A stretch of DNA of 64,000 bases from Rhodococcoides fascians NBRC 12155 = LMG 3623 (GTDB lineage Bacteria; Actinomycetota; Actinomycetes; Mycobacteriales; Mycobacteriaceae), in NCBI RefSeq assembly GCF_001894785.1, contig NZ_BCWW01000008.1, positions 266,978 through 330,977 of the forward strand, written 5' to 3'. Positions 23,496 to 32,891 of the stretch are shown here, one piece after another; the first letter of the stretch is position 1; every line of letters begins with the position of its first letter. The notes beneath the pieces were generated by a model that had not been told where the DNA came from, did not search any database, and saw nothing but the letters and a program-made list of their open reading frames with translations. The position numbers and the translations under genes are program-made.

Positions 23496-24713
23496 ATGCT
23501 GAGACTGGGACTGACCGGCGGAATTGGTGCCGGCAAATCGACCGTGGCGAAAGTGCTGACCGAACTTGGGGGAGTGCTCGTCGACTCGGACGTACTTGCC
23601 CGCGAAGTGGTGGAGCCGGGAACGCCTGGGCTGCAACAACTGACGGACACCTTCGGTACCGAGATACTGGCACCCGACGGGTCACTCGATCGGCCGGCCT
23701 TGGCCGCCAAGGCTTTCGGCGACGAGGAGTCGCGAAAGAAGCTCAACGCCATCGTGCATCCATTGGTCGGACAGCGCACTACCGAGATCATCGAGGGTGC
23801 GGCAGCGGATGCCGTGGTGGTGCAAGATATTCCACTTCTCGTCGAAGGCTCGATGGCTCCGTTCTTCCATCTGGTCGTCGTCGTCTGGGTCGACGCCGAG
23901 GAACGAGTACGTCGGCTGACCGGCCAACGAAACATGCCCGAGGCCGATGCCCGCGCGCGCATCGCCGCGCAGGCGACCGACGATGCGCGCCGAGCGGCGG
24001 CAGATGTGTGGATAGACAACACGGGTGCGCCCGGCAGCGTCGACGATCAGGTACGAAACTTGTGGAACGAGCGCGTGATTCCCTTCGAGCGCAACCTCAG
24101 AGAGGGCATTGTCGCCCGGACGCATCCGGAACTCGTGACTGCAGACCCGGCCTGGGAATCCCAGGCGCGGCGAATGATCGCGCGCCTTGCTCTCGCGTGT
24201 GGGGACAAGGCTGTTCGGATCGACCACGTCGGATCGACGGCGGTACCCGGACTCGACGCCAAGGACGTGCTCGACATCCAGATCACGGTGCGCTCGCTGG
24301 CCGACGCAGATTCCGTCGGCGAACAGTTGCGCGTCGCCGGGTTCCCCGGCGTCGAGTCCAGTGACTTCGACGATCCGAAGCCCGCTTACGGAGTGGGTGG
24401 TGAGGCCGATCCGGCCGTGTGGGGCAAGCGTTTTCACGGCAACGCAGACCCCGGGCGACCGGCCAACGTCCATGTTCGAGTCGACGGTTGGCCGAACCAG
24501 ACGTTCGCGTTGTTGTTCCGCGACTGGCTCCGGGCGGACGCGGCTGTCGCGACGGAATACGCCGCTATCAAGCGGCGTGCGTCAGAAGCCGCCGCCGGAA
24601 TCGCCGAATATCAACCGGCGATCGATGCCTACGTAGACGCGAAGGCACCGTGGTTCGACGTGGCGTATCGGCGGGCGTGGCAGTGGGCGGAGGAGACGAA
24701 CTGGACTGCCTGA
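23496..24713 (+). CDS. coaE: Dephospho-CoA kinase fused to a GrpB/UPF0157 domain
   Basis: A 405-residue protein, twice the size of ordinary CoaE. Residues 1-200 are dephospho-CoA kinase, the last step of coenzyme A synthesis, with P-loop GLTGGIGAGKST and DIPLLVE. Residues about 205-400 are a GrpB-like (UPF0157) nucleotidyltransferase-fold domain (HVGSTAVPGLDAKDVLDIQI). The same fusion is known in mycobacteria. The ATG at 23496 starts directly with the P-loop strand; upstream codons in frame lack coding character. Confidence 0.93.
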   Translation: MLRLGLTGGIGAGKSTVAKVLTELGGVLVDSDVLAREVVEPGTPGLQQLTDTFGTEILAPDGSLDRPALAAKAFGDEESRKKLNAIVHPLVGQRTTEIIEGAAADAVVVQDIPLLVEGSMAPFFHLVVVVWVDAEERVRRLTGQRNMPEADARARIAAQATDDARRAAADVWIDNTGAPGSVDDQVRNLWNERVIPFERNLREGIVARTHPELVTADPAWESQARRMIARLALACGDKAVRIDHVGSTAVPGLDAKDVLDIQITVRSLADADSVGEQLRVAGFPGVESSDFDDPKPAYGVGGEADPAVWGKRFHGNADPGRPANVHVRVDGWPNQTFALLFRDWLRADAAVATEYAAIKRRASEAAAGIAEYQPAIDAYVDAKAPWFDVAYRRAWQWAEETNWTA

Positions 24714-24729
24714 GGCAGAGCTGCGCGGT

Positions 24730-25275
24730 TCAGGCCGGTTTGCCGTTCCATTCCGTCGGCATGCCGACGGACGCGAGCCAGGCGTTCAGGTCGTAATCGT
24801 GCCGCGTCAGTCCTTCGATGGCCGCGATCGATCGGGACAGCGCCCGCTCGGCCGTCGGGGTGTCCAGATGCTGCGCCACGCGCGCGTCGAACAGCTCGTC
24901 GACGTCCAGCAGGTCGTAGTCGCGGCCGGTGCGAACACTGAGGTCGAGATAGTGATCGACCGAGGTCCATCGGCTGGCCCCGGCCGTGTACTCGCCGATG
25001 TCGACGTAGTAGTCCTGGTCTCTCGCGTGCGCGGGCAGGTAGTGGAACACCGAGGCCCGGAGCCCGAGAGCAGGCAGTAGCCAGGACTCCAGGTAGTCGA
25101 AGTGGGCATGGTCGGAAGGCCGGGCCATGTACAGCCCCCACGGCTCGACGCGGTATTCGTCGACCACGCGAACGAACCCCTTGGGGTCGACGTTGGTCTT
25201 CGCGACCAGGTCGAACGTTTCGTGTTTCGGGGCATGAACGACGGTGTGCGCACCGGCTGACGTGTGAGCGACCAT
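24730..25275 (-). CDS. DUF402 domain-containing protein
   Basis: A 181-residue protein of the DUF402 (FomD-like) family, with acidic patches typical of the fold ([34 protein letters not shown]). Relatives are nucleoside-diphosphate or CMP-type phosphohydrolases, but the substrate here is unknown. The start is the ATG at 25275; an open frame continues antisense into uvrB but is not coding. A gene of this kind stands between coaE and uvrB in mycobacteria too. Confidence 0.85.
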   Translation of the reverse strand: MVAHTSAGAHTVVHAPKHETFDLVAKTNVDPKGFVRVVDEYRVEPWGLYMARPSDHAHFDYLESWLLPALGLRASVFHYLPAHARDQDYYVDIGEYTAGASRWTSVDHYLDLSVRTGRDYDLLDVDELFDARVAQHLDTPTAERALSRSIAAIEGLTRHDYDLNAWLASVGMPTEWNGKPA

Positions 25276-25353
25276 GCCTGTAGAAGCTACCGGGAACAGA
25301 CCTCCTGGGTCTCTCCGACGGAACTTGTCGGTGGTCGCGTCTACGCTTGTGTA

Positions 25354-27516
25354 ATGGCGTTTGCATCCGAACATCCCGTTGTCGCGCACTCCGAACACCG
25401 TCCGGTGGGAGCGATCGAGCGCACCGGACCGGCGTTCGAGGTCGTCAGCGAACACGTTCCGGCCGGTGATCAGCCGACCGCCATCGCCGAACTCGAACGT
25501 CGGATCAAGGCGGACGAGAAGGACGTCGTGCTTCTCGGTGCCACCGGTACCGGTAAGTCGGCCACCACCGCCTGGCTGATCGAGAAACTGCAGCGCCCCA
25601 CCCTGGTGATGGCACCGAACAAGACTCTCGCAGCGCAGTTGGCGAACGAGCTGCGAGACATGTTGCCCAACAACGCAGTCGAGTACTTCGTGTCGTACTA
25701 CGACTACTACCAGCCCGAGGCGTACATCGCGCAGACCGATACGTACATCGAGAAGGACTCGTCCATCAACGACGACGTCGAGCGTCTGCGGCACTCGGCG
25801 ACGGCATCCCTGCTCTCTCGCCGAGACGTGGTCGTGGTGGCGTCGGTGTCGTGCATCTACGGTCTCGGTACCCCGCAATCGTACGTCGATCGGTCGATCG
25901 AGCTCGAGGTCAACGTCGAGGTCCAGCGCGATGCGCTGCTCCGGCTTCTGGTCGACGTGCAGTACACGCGCAACGACATGGCGTTCACCCGCGGATCGTT
26001 CCGAGTCCGCGGCGATACCGTGGAGATCATTCCGTCGTACGAGGAGCTCGCTATTCGCATCGAGTTCTTCGGAGACGAGATCGAGGCGCTGTACTACCTG
26101 CATCCGCTGACGGGCGACATCGTTCGCCAAGTCGATTCGGTACGCATCTTCCCGGCCACCCATTACGTCGCCGGACCGGAGCGCATGGAACGGGCGGTCA
26201 AGGACATCGAGGCCGAGCTCGAGGCGCGCCTGGCGGAGCTCGAAGGCAAGGGAAAGCTGCTCGAGGCGCAGCGGCTTCGGATGCGCACGCAATACGACCT
26301 GGAAATGATCAAGCAGGTCGGCTTCTGCTCCGGCATCGAGAATTACTCGCGGCACATAGACGGTCGCGGGGCCGGCACCGCACCCGCGACCCTGATCGAC
26401 TACTTCCCCGAGGACTTCTTACTCGTCATCGACGAATCCCACGTCACCGTCCCACAGATCGGCGCGATGTACGAGGGCGACATGTCGCGCAAGCGGAACC
26501 TGGTCGATTTCGGGTTCCGGTTGCCGTCTGCGACGGACAACCGGCCGCTGACGTGGGAAGAGTTCACACAGAGGATCGGCCAGACCGTCTACCTGTCCGC
26601 TACTCCCGGCAAGTACGAACTGGGGCAGACCGGCGGCGAATTCGTCGAGCAGGTCATCCGTCCTACCGGTCTCGTCGATCCGAAGGTCGTCATCAAACCG
26701 ACCAAGGGGCAGATCGACGACCTCGTGCACCAAATTCGCGAGCGTGCCGAGAAGGACGAACGAGTTCTCGTCACCACTTTGACCAAGAAGATGTCGGAGG
26801 ACCTGACCGACTATCTGCTCGAGCTGGGCATCCGCGTCCGGTACCTGCACTCCGACATCGATACCTTGCGCCGAGTCGAGCTGCTGCGGCAGCTTCGGCT
26901 GGGTGAGTACGACGTCCTGGTCGGCATCAACCTCCTCCGGGAGGGCCTCGACCTTCCCGAGGTGTCATTGGTCGCCATTCTCGACGCGGACAAGGAGGGA
27001 TTCCTCCGCAGCGGCACCAGCCTCATTCAGACGATCGGCCGCGCCGCTCGAAACGTGTCCGGTGAAGTGCACATGTACGCCGACAAGATGACCGACTCCA
27101 TGACGTACGCGATCGAGGAGACCGAACGTCGGCGCGAGAAGCAGATCGCCTACAACAAGGAGCGGGGAGTCGATCCGCAACCGCTGCGCAAGAAGATCGC
27201 CGACATTCTCGATCAGGTGTATCAGGAAGCAGAGGACACCGACACGGCCGTCGAAGTGGGTGGCTCGGGTCGGAACGCCAGCCGTGGTCGGCGAGCGCAG
27301 GGCGAAGCAGGCAGGTCGGTCAGCTCCGGCGTGTACGAGGGGCAGGATGTCTCGTCGATGCCGCGCGCCGAGTTGGCGGACCTGATCAAGAACATGACCG
27401 ATCAGATGATGAACGCTGCCCGCGAGTTGAAGTTCGAGCTGGCCGGTCGACTGCGCGACGAGATCCAGGACCTGAAGAAGGAGCTCCGGGGCATGGACGC
27501 GGCCGGCCTCAAGTAG
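25354..27516 (+). CDS. uvrB: Excinuclease ABC subunit UvrB
   Basis: A 720-residue helicase-like damage-verification subunit of nucleotide excision repair. Visible are Walker [15 protein letters not shown], the beta-hairpin region [24 protein letters not shown]-like [13 protein letters not shown], helicase motif [26 protein letters not shown] and a C-terminal UVR coiled coil ([16 protein letters not shown]) that contacts UvrC. The ATG at 25354 lacks a ribosome site; TACGCT 6 bases upstream could be a -10 box for leaderless expression. Confidence 0.97.
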   Translation: MAFASEHPVVAHSEHRPVGAIERTGPAFEVVSEHVPAGDQPTAIAELERRIKADEKDVVLLGATGTGKSATTAWLIEKLQRPTLVMAPNKTLAAQLANELRDMLPNNAVEYFVSYYDYYQPEAYIAQTDTYIEKDSSINDDVERLRHSATASLLSRRDVVVVASVSCIYGLGTPQSYVDRSIELEVNVEVQRDALLRLLVDVQYTRNDMAFTRGSFRVRGDTVEIIPSYEELAIRIEFFGDEIEALYYLHPLTGDIVRQVDSVRIFPATHYVAGPERMERAVKDIEAELEARLAELEGKGKLLEAQRLRMRTQYDLEMIKQVGFCSGIENYSRHIDGRGAGTAPATLIDYFPEDFLLVIDESHVTVPQIGAMYEGDMSRKRNLVDFGFRLPSATDNRPLTWEEFTQRIGQTVYLSATPGKYELGQTGGEFVEQVIRPTGLVDPKVVIKPTKGQIDDLVHQIRERAEKDERVLVTTLTKKMSEDLTDYLLELGIRVRYLHSDIDTLRRVELLRQLRLGEYDVLVGINLLREGLDLPEVSLVAILDADKEGFLRSGTSLIQTIGRAARNVSGEVHMYADKMTDSMTYAIEETERRREKQIAYNKERGVDPQPLRKKIADILDQVYQEAEDTDTAVEVGGSGRNASRGRRAQGEAGRSVSSGVYEGQDVSSMPRAELADLIKNMTDQMMNAARELKFELAGRLRDEIQDLKKELRGMDAAGLK

Positions 27517-27580
27517 GTCGCGCGGGTGGTGCGAGTTGAGCCTGCGGAACGATCCGAAATGGTTCGGTTACGGTTCAGTG

Positions 27581-28447
27581 ATGGACGCAACCACCGCCGG
27601 CCGCACCTCTCGTGCACTCGAACTGATCCACTCGATGACCTACTTCCTGCCGGAAACGCAGGACGCTCTCGTTGCTGCTGGGTTACCGCCACGGGCCTGC
27701 TATTTCGCCGGTCGTGCAGCACCTCTCGGGCCGGTCGGTGCAGGTGTCGTGACAGCCACGTTCTACAACTTCAACCGCGATCTGATCAGCCCGCTGATTC
27801 CGGCAGCCTGGGCCATCGCCTCTCCCGACGAGATCATGGCAATCCGTTACGCCACACTCGACACCGCATTCGAGCGTCTGTTGGGCTCCGAGACGTTGGC
27901 GTCCCCGGATATGGCCGAAGCTGCCGACCTCGCATCGATCGCTGCGCGTGGAATCCCAGGAGACGACGGTCGGCCGCTGTACGCCGCCTACGCCGAACTC
28001 GACTGGCCGCAAGCGCCGCACCTCGTGTTGTGGCACGCTCTCACCCTGATCCGCGAATACCGCGGCGACGGCCACATTGCCGCGCTGCAGACGGCGGGGT
28101 TGAACGGCCTGGACGCGCTGATCACCCACACCGCCACCGGGTACGGCTTCGAGAAGGAATTCGCGCGCAAGCGTCGTGGATGGTCGACCGAGCAGTGGAA
28201 CGGAGCCGTGGCGTCCTTGGCCGATCGTGAATTGTTGACGGCCGACGGCGCTTTGACTCAGGACGGGAAAGATCTCCGCACGTTGGTCGAGGACATCACC
28301 AACGACCTCGCCGTCGCGCCGTGGGCCGCCCTCGGCGAGGACGGTGCAGCTCGGCTGGTTTCGCTCGCGACGCCGTGGCGTGAGTCGATCGTCGGCCAGG
28401 GCACCATTCCCGAGGGCGTCTTCGGGCCAGCGATCAAAAAGAAGTAG
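27581..28447 (+). CDS. SCO6745-like conserved protein
   Basis: A 288-residue protein of a conserved actinobacterial family (SCO6745 type) with unknown role. Recognisable blocks are RALELIHSMTYFLPE, YFAGRAAPLGPVGAGVVTATFYNFN and LVLWHALTLIREYRGDGHIAAL; the last parts look like a winged-helix region. The ATG at 27581 is chosen; the frame is open to a TTG at 27536 overlapping the uvrB trailer. It is convergent with the ABC permease gene, 6 bases apart. Confidence 0.8.
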   Translation: MDATTAGRTSRALELIHSMTYFLPETQDALVAAGLPPRACYFAGRAAPLGPVGAGVVTATFYNFNRDLISPLIPAAWAIASPDEIMAIRYATLDTAFERLLGSETLASPDMAEAADLASIAARGIPGDDGRPLYAAYAELDWPQAPHLVLWHALTLIREYRGDGHIAALQTAGLNGLDALITHTATGYGFEKEFARKRRGWSTEQWNGAVASLADRELLTADGALTQDGKDLRTLVEDITNDLAVAPWAALGEDGAARLVSLATPWRESIVGQGTIPEGVFGPAIKKK

Positions 28448-28453
28448 GCCGCC

Positions 28454-29311
28454 TCAGCTGGTGATGTCCTTGGTGGCGAATCGTCTCCACGCGATCAGCC
28501 CGAAGACCGCCGCGTAGGTGATGGCCGAGAACGATCCGACCACCATGTCGTTCCAGTCGATGTTCGTGCCGAAGGCGTCGATCCACGAGTTCGCGTAGTG
28601 CCCGGGCAGATAGTTGCGCAGCGACCCCAATGCCGTGATCTGATCGAGGATCTGCATCAGAATCGACGTCATCACCGCGCCGCCGACGGCCCCGAGAGGG
28701 GCGTCGGTGAGCACCGACAGCAACATCGCCAGACCTGCCACCCACAGCAGATTGACGCCGATGTAGGCGACCGCAATCAGTAGTCGCACCAGGGAAGTGC
28801 CGTACGACAGTCCCTCACCCAGCGGCGTGACCAATGATTCGGCACCGTACATCACCGTCCCGATCAGTAGGGACACTCCGACCAGCACCAGAATGGCGGC
28901 GCTGGACAGCGTGGCCGAGACGAGTGCCTTCTGGGTCAACAGTCGGCTTCGAGGAACTGGGATGGCGAGCAGGTAGCGCAGGCTCGACCACGAGGCCTCG
29001 CTCGCAACGGAGTCGCCGAAGAACAGCGCCACCACGACGATGAGCAGAAATCCGACGGACATGAACAGTGCGAAGACGGTGAAGTTCATGCCGCCTCGCG
29101 TGCCGAGCTCGATGAGCCCGCCGGCGTCGGAGTCGGCGCTGGAGCTGCCCACGGTGAAGGCGACGACAAGGATCACCGGTAGCAGGGCAAGGAAACCGAT
29201 GGCGAGCTGAGTGCGTCGCCGGCCCAGCTGTCGACGCAGTTCGGTACGAAACGGCAGGGTGCGGCCGCCGCTGTAGCCCGCTGCGCGGCCGTCTGCGTGC
29301 GTTGTACTCAT
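28454..29311 (-). CDS. ABC-2-type transporter permease
   Basis: A 285-residue membrane protein with about six hydrophobic segments and the ABC-2 architecture (cytoplasmic N-terminus, large loop after helix 1, EASWSSLRYLLAIPVPRSRL in the second coupling region). It is the permease for the ATPase half of the upstream fusion gene, whose stop it overlaps by 4 bases (ATGA). The substrate is unknown. Confidence 0.87.
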   Translation of the reverse strand: MSTTHADGRAAGYSGGRTLPFRTELRRQLGRRRTQLAIGFLALLPVILVVAFTVGSSSADSDAGGLIELGTRGGMNFTVFALFMSVGFLLIVVVALFFGDSVASEASWSSLRYLLAIPVPRSRLLTQKALVSATLSSAAILVLVGVSLLIGTVMYGAESLVTPLGEGLSYGTSLVRLLIAVAYIGVNLLWVAGLAMLLSVLTDAPLGAVGGAVMTSILMQILDQITALGSLRNYLPGHYANSWIDAFGTNIDWNDMVVGSFSAITYAAVFGLIAWRRFATKDITS

Positions 29312-32178
29312 GAGCGATCCTCGCTGGAGTCGGTCTCGTGAACGACTGTGCCTGGGGTATCTCGATGAACGAGGTCGAGGAACACGTCCTCGAGTCGGGT
29401 GGACTGGGAGAAGCCGCGGACCGACACCCCCGCCGTGACGAGTTCTCTGATGACAACGGCGGAATCGGCGTCGGTCAGGTCGACGGTCACCGTGCCGTCG
29501 TCGACGATCACCGCGCCGTCATGGCCGGCGGCGTCGAGTACCGACTGGGCGCGGCCGGCGTCGTCGACCCTGATCTCGGTCTGCCCTCCGGCCGCTGTCA
29601 GCTCGCGGACGGTGCCCGAGCTGATCACGGAGCCACGGTTCATGACCACGACGTGCGTGCACGTCTGTTCCACTTCGGCGAGGAGGTGGCTCGAGACCAA
29701 CACGGTGCGTCCCGTCTTCGCGTAGTTGATCAGCACGTCACGCATGGTTCGGATCTGTGGCGGGTCGAGGCCGTTGGTCGGTTCGTCCAACACCATGAGA
29801 TCGGGTAGACCCAGCATGGCCTGTGCAATGGCGAGGCGCTGACGCATGCCTTGGCTGTAGGACTTGACCTTGCGTTCGATCGCTGCGCCGAGGTCTGCGA
29901 TCTCGAGTGCCTCGTCGAGGTGAGCGTCTTCGATCGGTCGCCCTGTCGCCTCCCAGTACAGCCGCAGGTTCTGGGTGCCGGTCAGATGCGGAAGGAAGCC
30001 GGAACCCTCGACGAAGGAGCCGAGCCGCGACAACACCGGGGCACCGGGTGTGACCTTGTGACCGAAGACTCGGATGTCGCCGCCGGTGGGGGTGATCAGG
30101 CCCATCAGCATGCGCAACGTGGTGGTCTTTCCGGCACCGTTCGGTCCGAGCAGTCCGAGTACCTGCCCCTGTTTCACCTCGAAGCTGACGCCGTCCACGG
30201 CACGGAACCCGTTCGAGTACGTCTTGGCCAGGTCGGTGATCACCAGGGGAGTGTCGACCAGAGCCTCGTCGACTTCGGCCACCGTGCGGCGTCTGGTTCG
30301 CACGATCGTCGCCACGACGATGCATCCGACGACCAGGACGACCACGCCGATTCCGATCAGTGGAGCGACGGGTACCGTGCTGTTCGCGCTCGCCACCGCG
30401 GGAACCGTCGGTAACGCGACGGATGTGTTCGCCATGGTCACGCTGAATTGTGCGGGCTCCAGCGGGACGGCGTAGGCCTGATCGGTGGTGGAGACGCTCA
30501 GTTCGAGACGATGACCTTGCTGGACGGTATAGCTGATTCCCGGGAGGGCGACGGTGACGTCGACGGGATCGATGCTCCCGGTGTCGGGCAGTCGGATGGC
30601 CGACACTGCGCCGCCGGGAAGGGTCCGTGTGCCGTTCGGGGCGACGTCGTACAGTTTCGCGAACAGCACAGCCTGGCCGGGCCCGGCGAGGGACGCCACC
30701 CGGAGATCGACTCTCGGCGCGCCGGTGATGGTCAGTGACGAGTCGACGGGCTCGCTGGTGAAAATCGCGGACTGGCCCGGAAGGTCCGCAGTCAGCGCTG
30801 CACCGGCTCCGGTCGATCCGAGTGTCGACAACACCGAACCCAGACCGGGGACCGTCGAGATGGCGGACGGTGACGCGCCGGGCGGACGAATGATCGTCCC
30901 GTCGTCCGAGGCGGGGGTGAAGGTCACCGTATTCGTCTGTGTGGGTTCGGAGTTCGGGGTCAGGCCTGGGTAGTCGGGAGCCGTCATCCGACGATTGCGT
31001 TCTCCTCCTCGCTCATCGGCTGCGCGCTGCGTCGAATACACGAACGGCGCGCTCTCGGAGGTCGCGGGATCCGGGGTGCCGCGCAGCGTCCGGTCGAAGA
31101 AATCCGCGACGGCTCGATCCGACACTCCGTTCGTGCCACCGGCATCGTGCCCACCGTCGAACCACCGAACGGTCACGTCACCGCCTGCGTCTGCAATCTG
31201 CCGAGCCGTCGCGTCGGCTTGGTCGAGACCGAACAGAGTGTCTTGGGTGCCCTGTAGGAGAAGCGTCGGAGCCGTGATGTTCGACGCCACCGCAACGGGC
31301 GAGTGGGCAGTCAGCAGATCGAGCAGCGGCTGGCTGGGGATGCCGGTCACTGCGGATTGTGCGTATGCGTCGCAGAATTCCTGGGCGAATCTGCCGCATG
31401 CGGATGCGCCACCGCCATCGTTCCCACCACTGTTACCGTCCCCGGAACTACCGGGCTCAGCGCTGGAGGCCCCCGCTCCGAAGAAGACCCCGGCCCATCC
31501 ACGTTTGAGGACGCCGGGTCCGCCGTATGCGGCACCGGCCGGGGAGTCGATGTTTCCGAGCGCTTCTCGACCTGCGGACGAGGTGACGCCGAAGTTGGGG
31601 AACAGGGCCTGGCCCAGGTCGTTCCAGGTGATGGCAGCGGCCACCGAGTCCACACGCGGGTCTGTTCCGCCTGCGCTGAGGGCCAGTGCCCCGCCGTACG
31701 ATCCGCCTGCCACGCCGACGTGGGGATCACCAGGAGCGTCGAGCTGTACTTCGTGCTGTTCGGCCAGCCAGTCGATCAGGCCGCGGGCATCGGCGACCTC
31801 GCGATCGGGGTCGTTGATGGAGATGGAACCCGTGCTGTCTCCGAAGCCGCGCGCGGTGTAGGCGAGAACCACGTATCCGCGCGCGGCGAGATCACGAGCT
31901 TCGCCGTCGACCGAGTCCTTGCTGCCGCCGAAGCCGTGCGCGAGCAACACAGCCGGAGCGGGGGTGGACTCGGGAATGTAGAGCCGGGTGTCGAGGTCGA
32001 CGGTCTCCGTCGAACCGGGGCTGTCCGGTAGCGTGATGCGCGCGTCACGCGTAGCAGTGTCGGCTTCGCGTCCCTGGGGGAGGAATGCGAATGCGAGGGC
32101 GGCCACGATCACGATCGAGATCGAGACGGCACCGAGAGCGAGGGCCCGTCTCGACAACGGCGGGCGGGGGATCGGCAT
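29308..32178 (-). CDS. Fusion of membrane-anchored CocE/X-Pro-type alpha/beta hydrolase with an ABC ATPase
   Basis: About 956 residues. An N-terminal transmembrane anchor (about 15-35) leads to an alpha/beta hydrolase with nucleophile elbow GGSYGGALAL, a downstream QGTQDTLF acid region and GGHDAGG histidine region, then a jelly-roll-like X-Pro peptidase C-terminal domain (about 420-590). A second hydrophobic helix near 605-625 precedes a complete ABC domain: Walker A GPNGAGKTTTLRML, signature YSQGMRQRLAIAQAM, Walker B LMVLDEPTNGLDPP. The topology places the hydrolase outside and the ATPase inside. It is coupled to the permease gene downstream. The ATG at 32178 lacks a ribosome site; another start at 32187 is possible. 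Confidence 0.85.
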   Translation of the reverse strand: MPIPRPPLSRRALALGAVSISIVIVAALAFAFLPQGREADTATRDARITLPDSPGSTETVDLDTRLYIPESTPAPAVLLAHGFGGSKDSVDGEARDLAARGYVVLAYTARGFGDSTGSISINDPDREVADARGLIDWLAEQHEVQLDAPGDPHVGVAGGSYGGALALSAGGTDPRVDSVAAAITWNDLGQALFPNFGVTSSAGREALGNIDSPAGAAYGGPGVLKRGWAGVFFGAGASSAEPGSSGDGNSGGNDGGGASACGRFAQEFCDAYAQSAVTGIPSQPLLDLLTAHSPVAVASNITAPTLLLQGTQDTLFGLDQADATARQIADAGGDVTVRWFDGGHDAGGTNGVSDRAVADFFDRTLRGTPDPATSESAPFVYSTQRAADERGGERNRRMTAPDYPGLTPNSEPTQTNTVTFTPASDDGTIIRPPGASPSAISTVPGLGSVLSTLGSTGAGAALTADLPGQSAIFTSEPVDSSLTITGAPRVDLRVASLAGPGQAVLFAKLYDVAPNGTRTLPGGAVSAIRLPDTGSIDPVDVTVALPGISYTVQQGHRLELSVSTTDQAYAVPLEPAQFSVTMANTSVALPTVPAVASANSTVPVAPLIGIGVVVLVVGCIVVATIVRTRRRTVAEVDEALVDTPLVITDLAKTYSNGFRAVDGVSFEVKQGQVLGLLGPNGAGKTTTLRMLMGLITPTGGDIRVFGHKVTPGAPVLSRLGSFVEGSGFLPHLTGTQNLRLYWEATGRPIEDAHLDEALEIADLGAAIERKVKSYSQGMRQRLAIAQAMLGLPDLMVLDEPTNGLDPPQIRTMRDVLINYAKTGRTVLVSSHLLAEVEQTCTHVVVMNRGSVISSGTVRELTAAGGQTEIRVDDAGRAQSVLDAAGHDGAVIVDDGTVTVDLTDADSAVVIRELVTAGVSVRGFSQSTRLEDVFLDLVHRDTPGTVVHETDSSEDRS

Positions 32179-32360
32179 GTAAACCAATGTATGTGAGTGG
32201 CGCGGATCGTGTTGTTCCCCAAGTTCACGTACCGATCGTCGACTTCCGGCTACTGTCAGCGCATCAGTCCCCGGACCACGTCTTTCGGTCCTGTGACTTG
32301 CACCAATCCAGATCGACCAGAAGTGTCACATCTGTGTGTGACCGACAAATGGAGGAATGA

Positions 32361-32813
32361 ATGAGCGCCTACCGCACCGTCGTCGTCGGAACCGATGGCT
32401 CCGAATCGTCACTGCGGGCAGTGGAGAAGGCCGCGGCTCTGGCGGGAGATGCCGATGCCACCCTGGTGATCGCGTGTGCTTACTACCCGGCCGATCCGAA
32501 AGACACCTCTGCCGCCGCCGACGCACTCCGCGAGGACGCCTACCAGATCACCGGTTCGGCACCGACGCGCGAAATCCTGCGCACCGCCCGAGAGCACGCC
32601 ACCAAGGCCGGCGCGAAGAACATCGAGGAGAAGCCGATCGTCGGAGCGCCCGTCGAGTCCCTCCTGGCACTCGTGGACGAGGTCAAGGGCGATCTACTCG
32701 TCGTCGGCAACCGTGGGCTGAACTCGCTGACCGGTCGCTTGCTCGGTTCGGTTCCGTCCGACGCGGCCCGCAAGTCGACCTGTGACGTCCTCATCGTCCA
32801 TACCGTCCGCTGA
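32361..32813 (+). CDS. Universal stress protein (UspA family)
   Basis: A 150-residue single-domain Usp. The start VVVGTDGSESSLRAVEKA and the C-terminal ATP-binding pattern VVGNRGLNSLTGRLLGSVP followed by CDVLIVHT are characteristic, so it belongs to the nucleotide-binding Usp class. Mycobacterial relatives bind cAMP or ATP. A GGAGGAATGA region precedes the ATG at 32361 and a strong terminator follows. Confidence 0.93.
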   Translation: MSAYRTVVVGTDGSESSLRAVEKAAALAGDADATLVIACAYYPADPKDTSAAADALREDAYQITGSAPTREILRTAREHATKAGAKNIEEKPIVGAPVESLLALVDEVKGDLLVVGNRGLNSLTGRLLGSVPSDAARKSTCDVLIVHTVR

Positions 32814-32830
32814 TTTTCTCGTAGTACGAC

Positions 32831-32870
32831 AATCGGCCCGCCCCGTCGACGATGACGGGGCGGGCCGATT
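32831..32870. terminator. Bidirectional terminator between usp and helR
   Basis: A perfect 17-bp stem (32831-32847 with 32854-32870), 6-base loop, ending in ATT/AAT. It lies 17 bases after the usp stop and 21 bases beyond the helR stop, serving both strands. Confidence 0.87.
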
Positions 32871-32891
32871 GTTCTTGTCAGACTGTTCTCG

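Noticed and set aside
25280..25353. SOS boxes upstream of uvrB and uvrA
   Set aside because: No sequence resembling the actinobacterial LexA site (TCGAAC-N4-GTTCGA type) was found in either upstream region.
25276..26355. Long minus-strand open frame extending the DUF402 gene antisense to uvrB
   Set aside because: It is the reverse-strand shadow of high-GC uvrB codons; the DUF402 family ends at the ATG at 25275 and the extra residues have no domain character.
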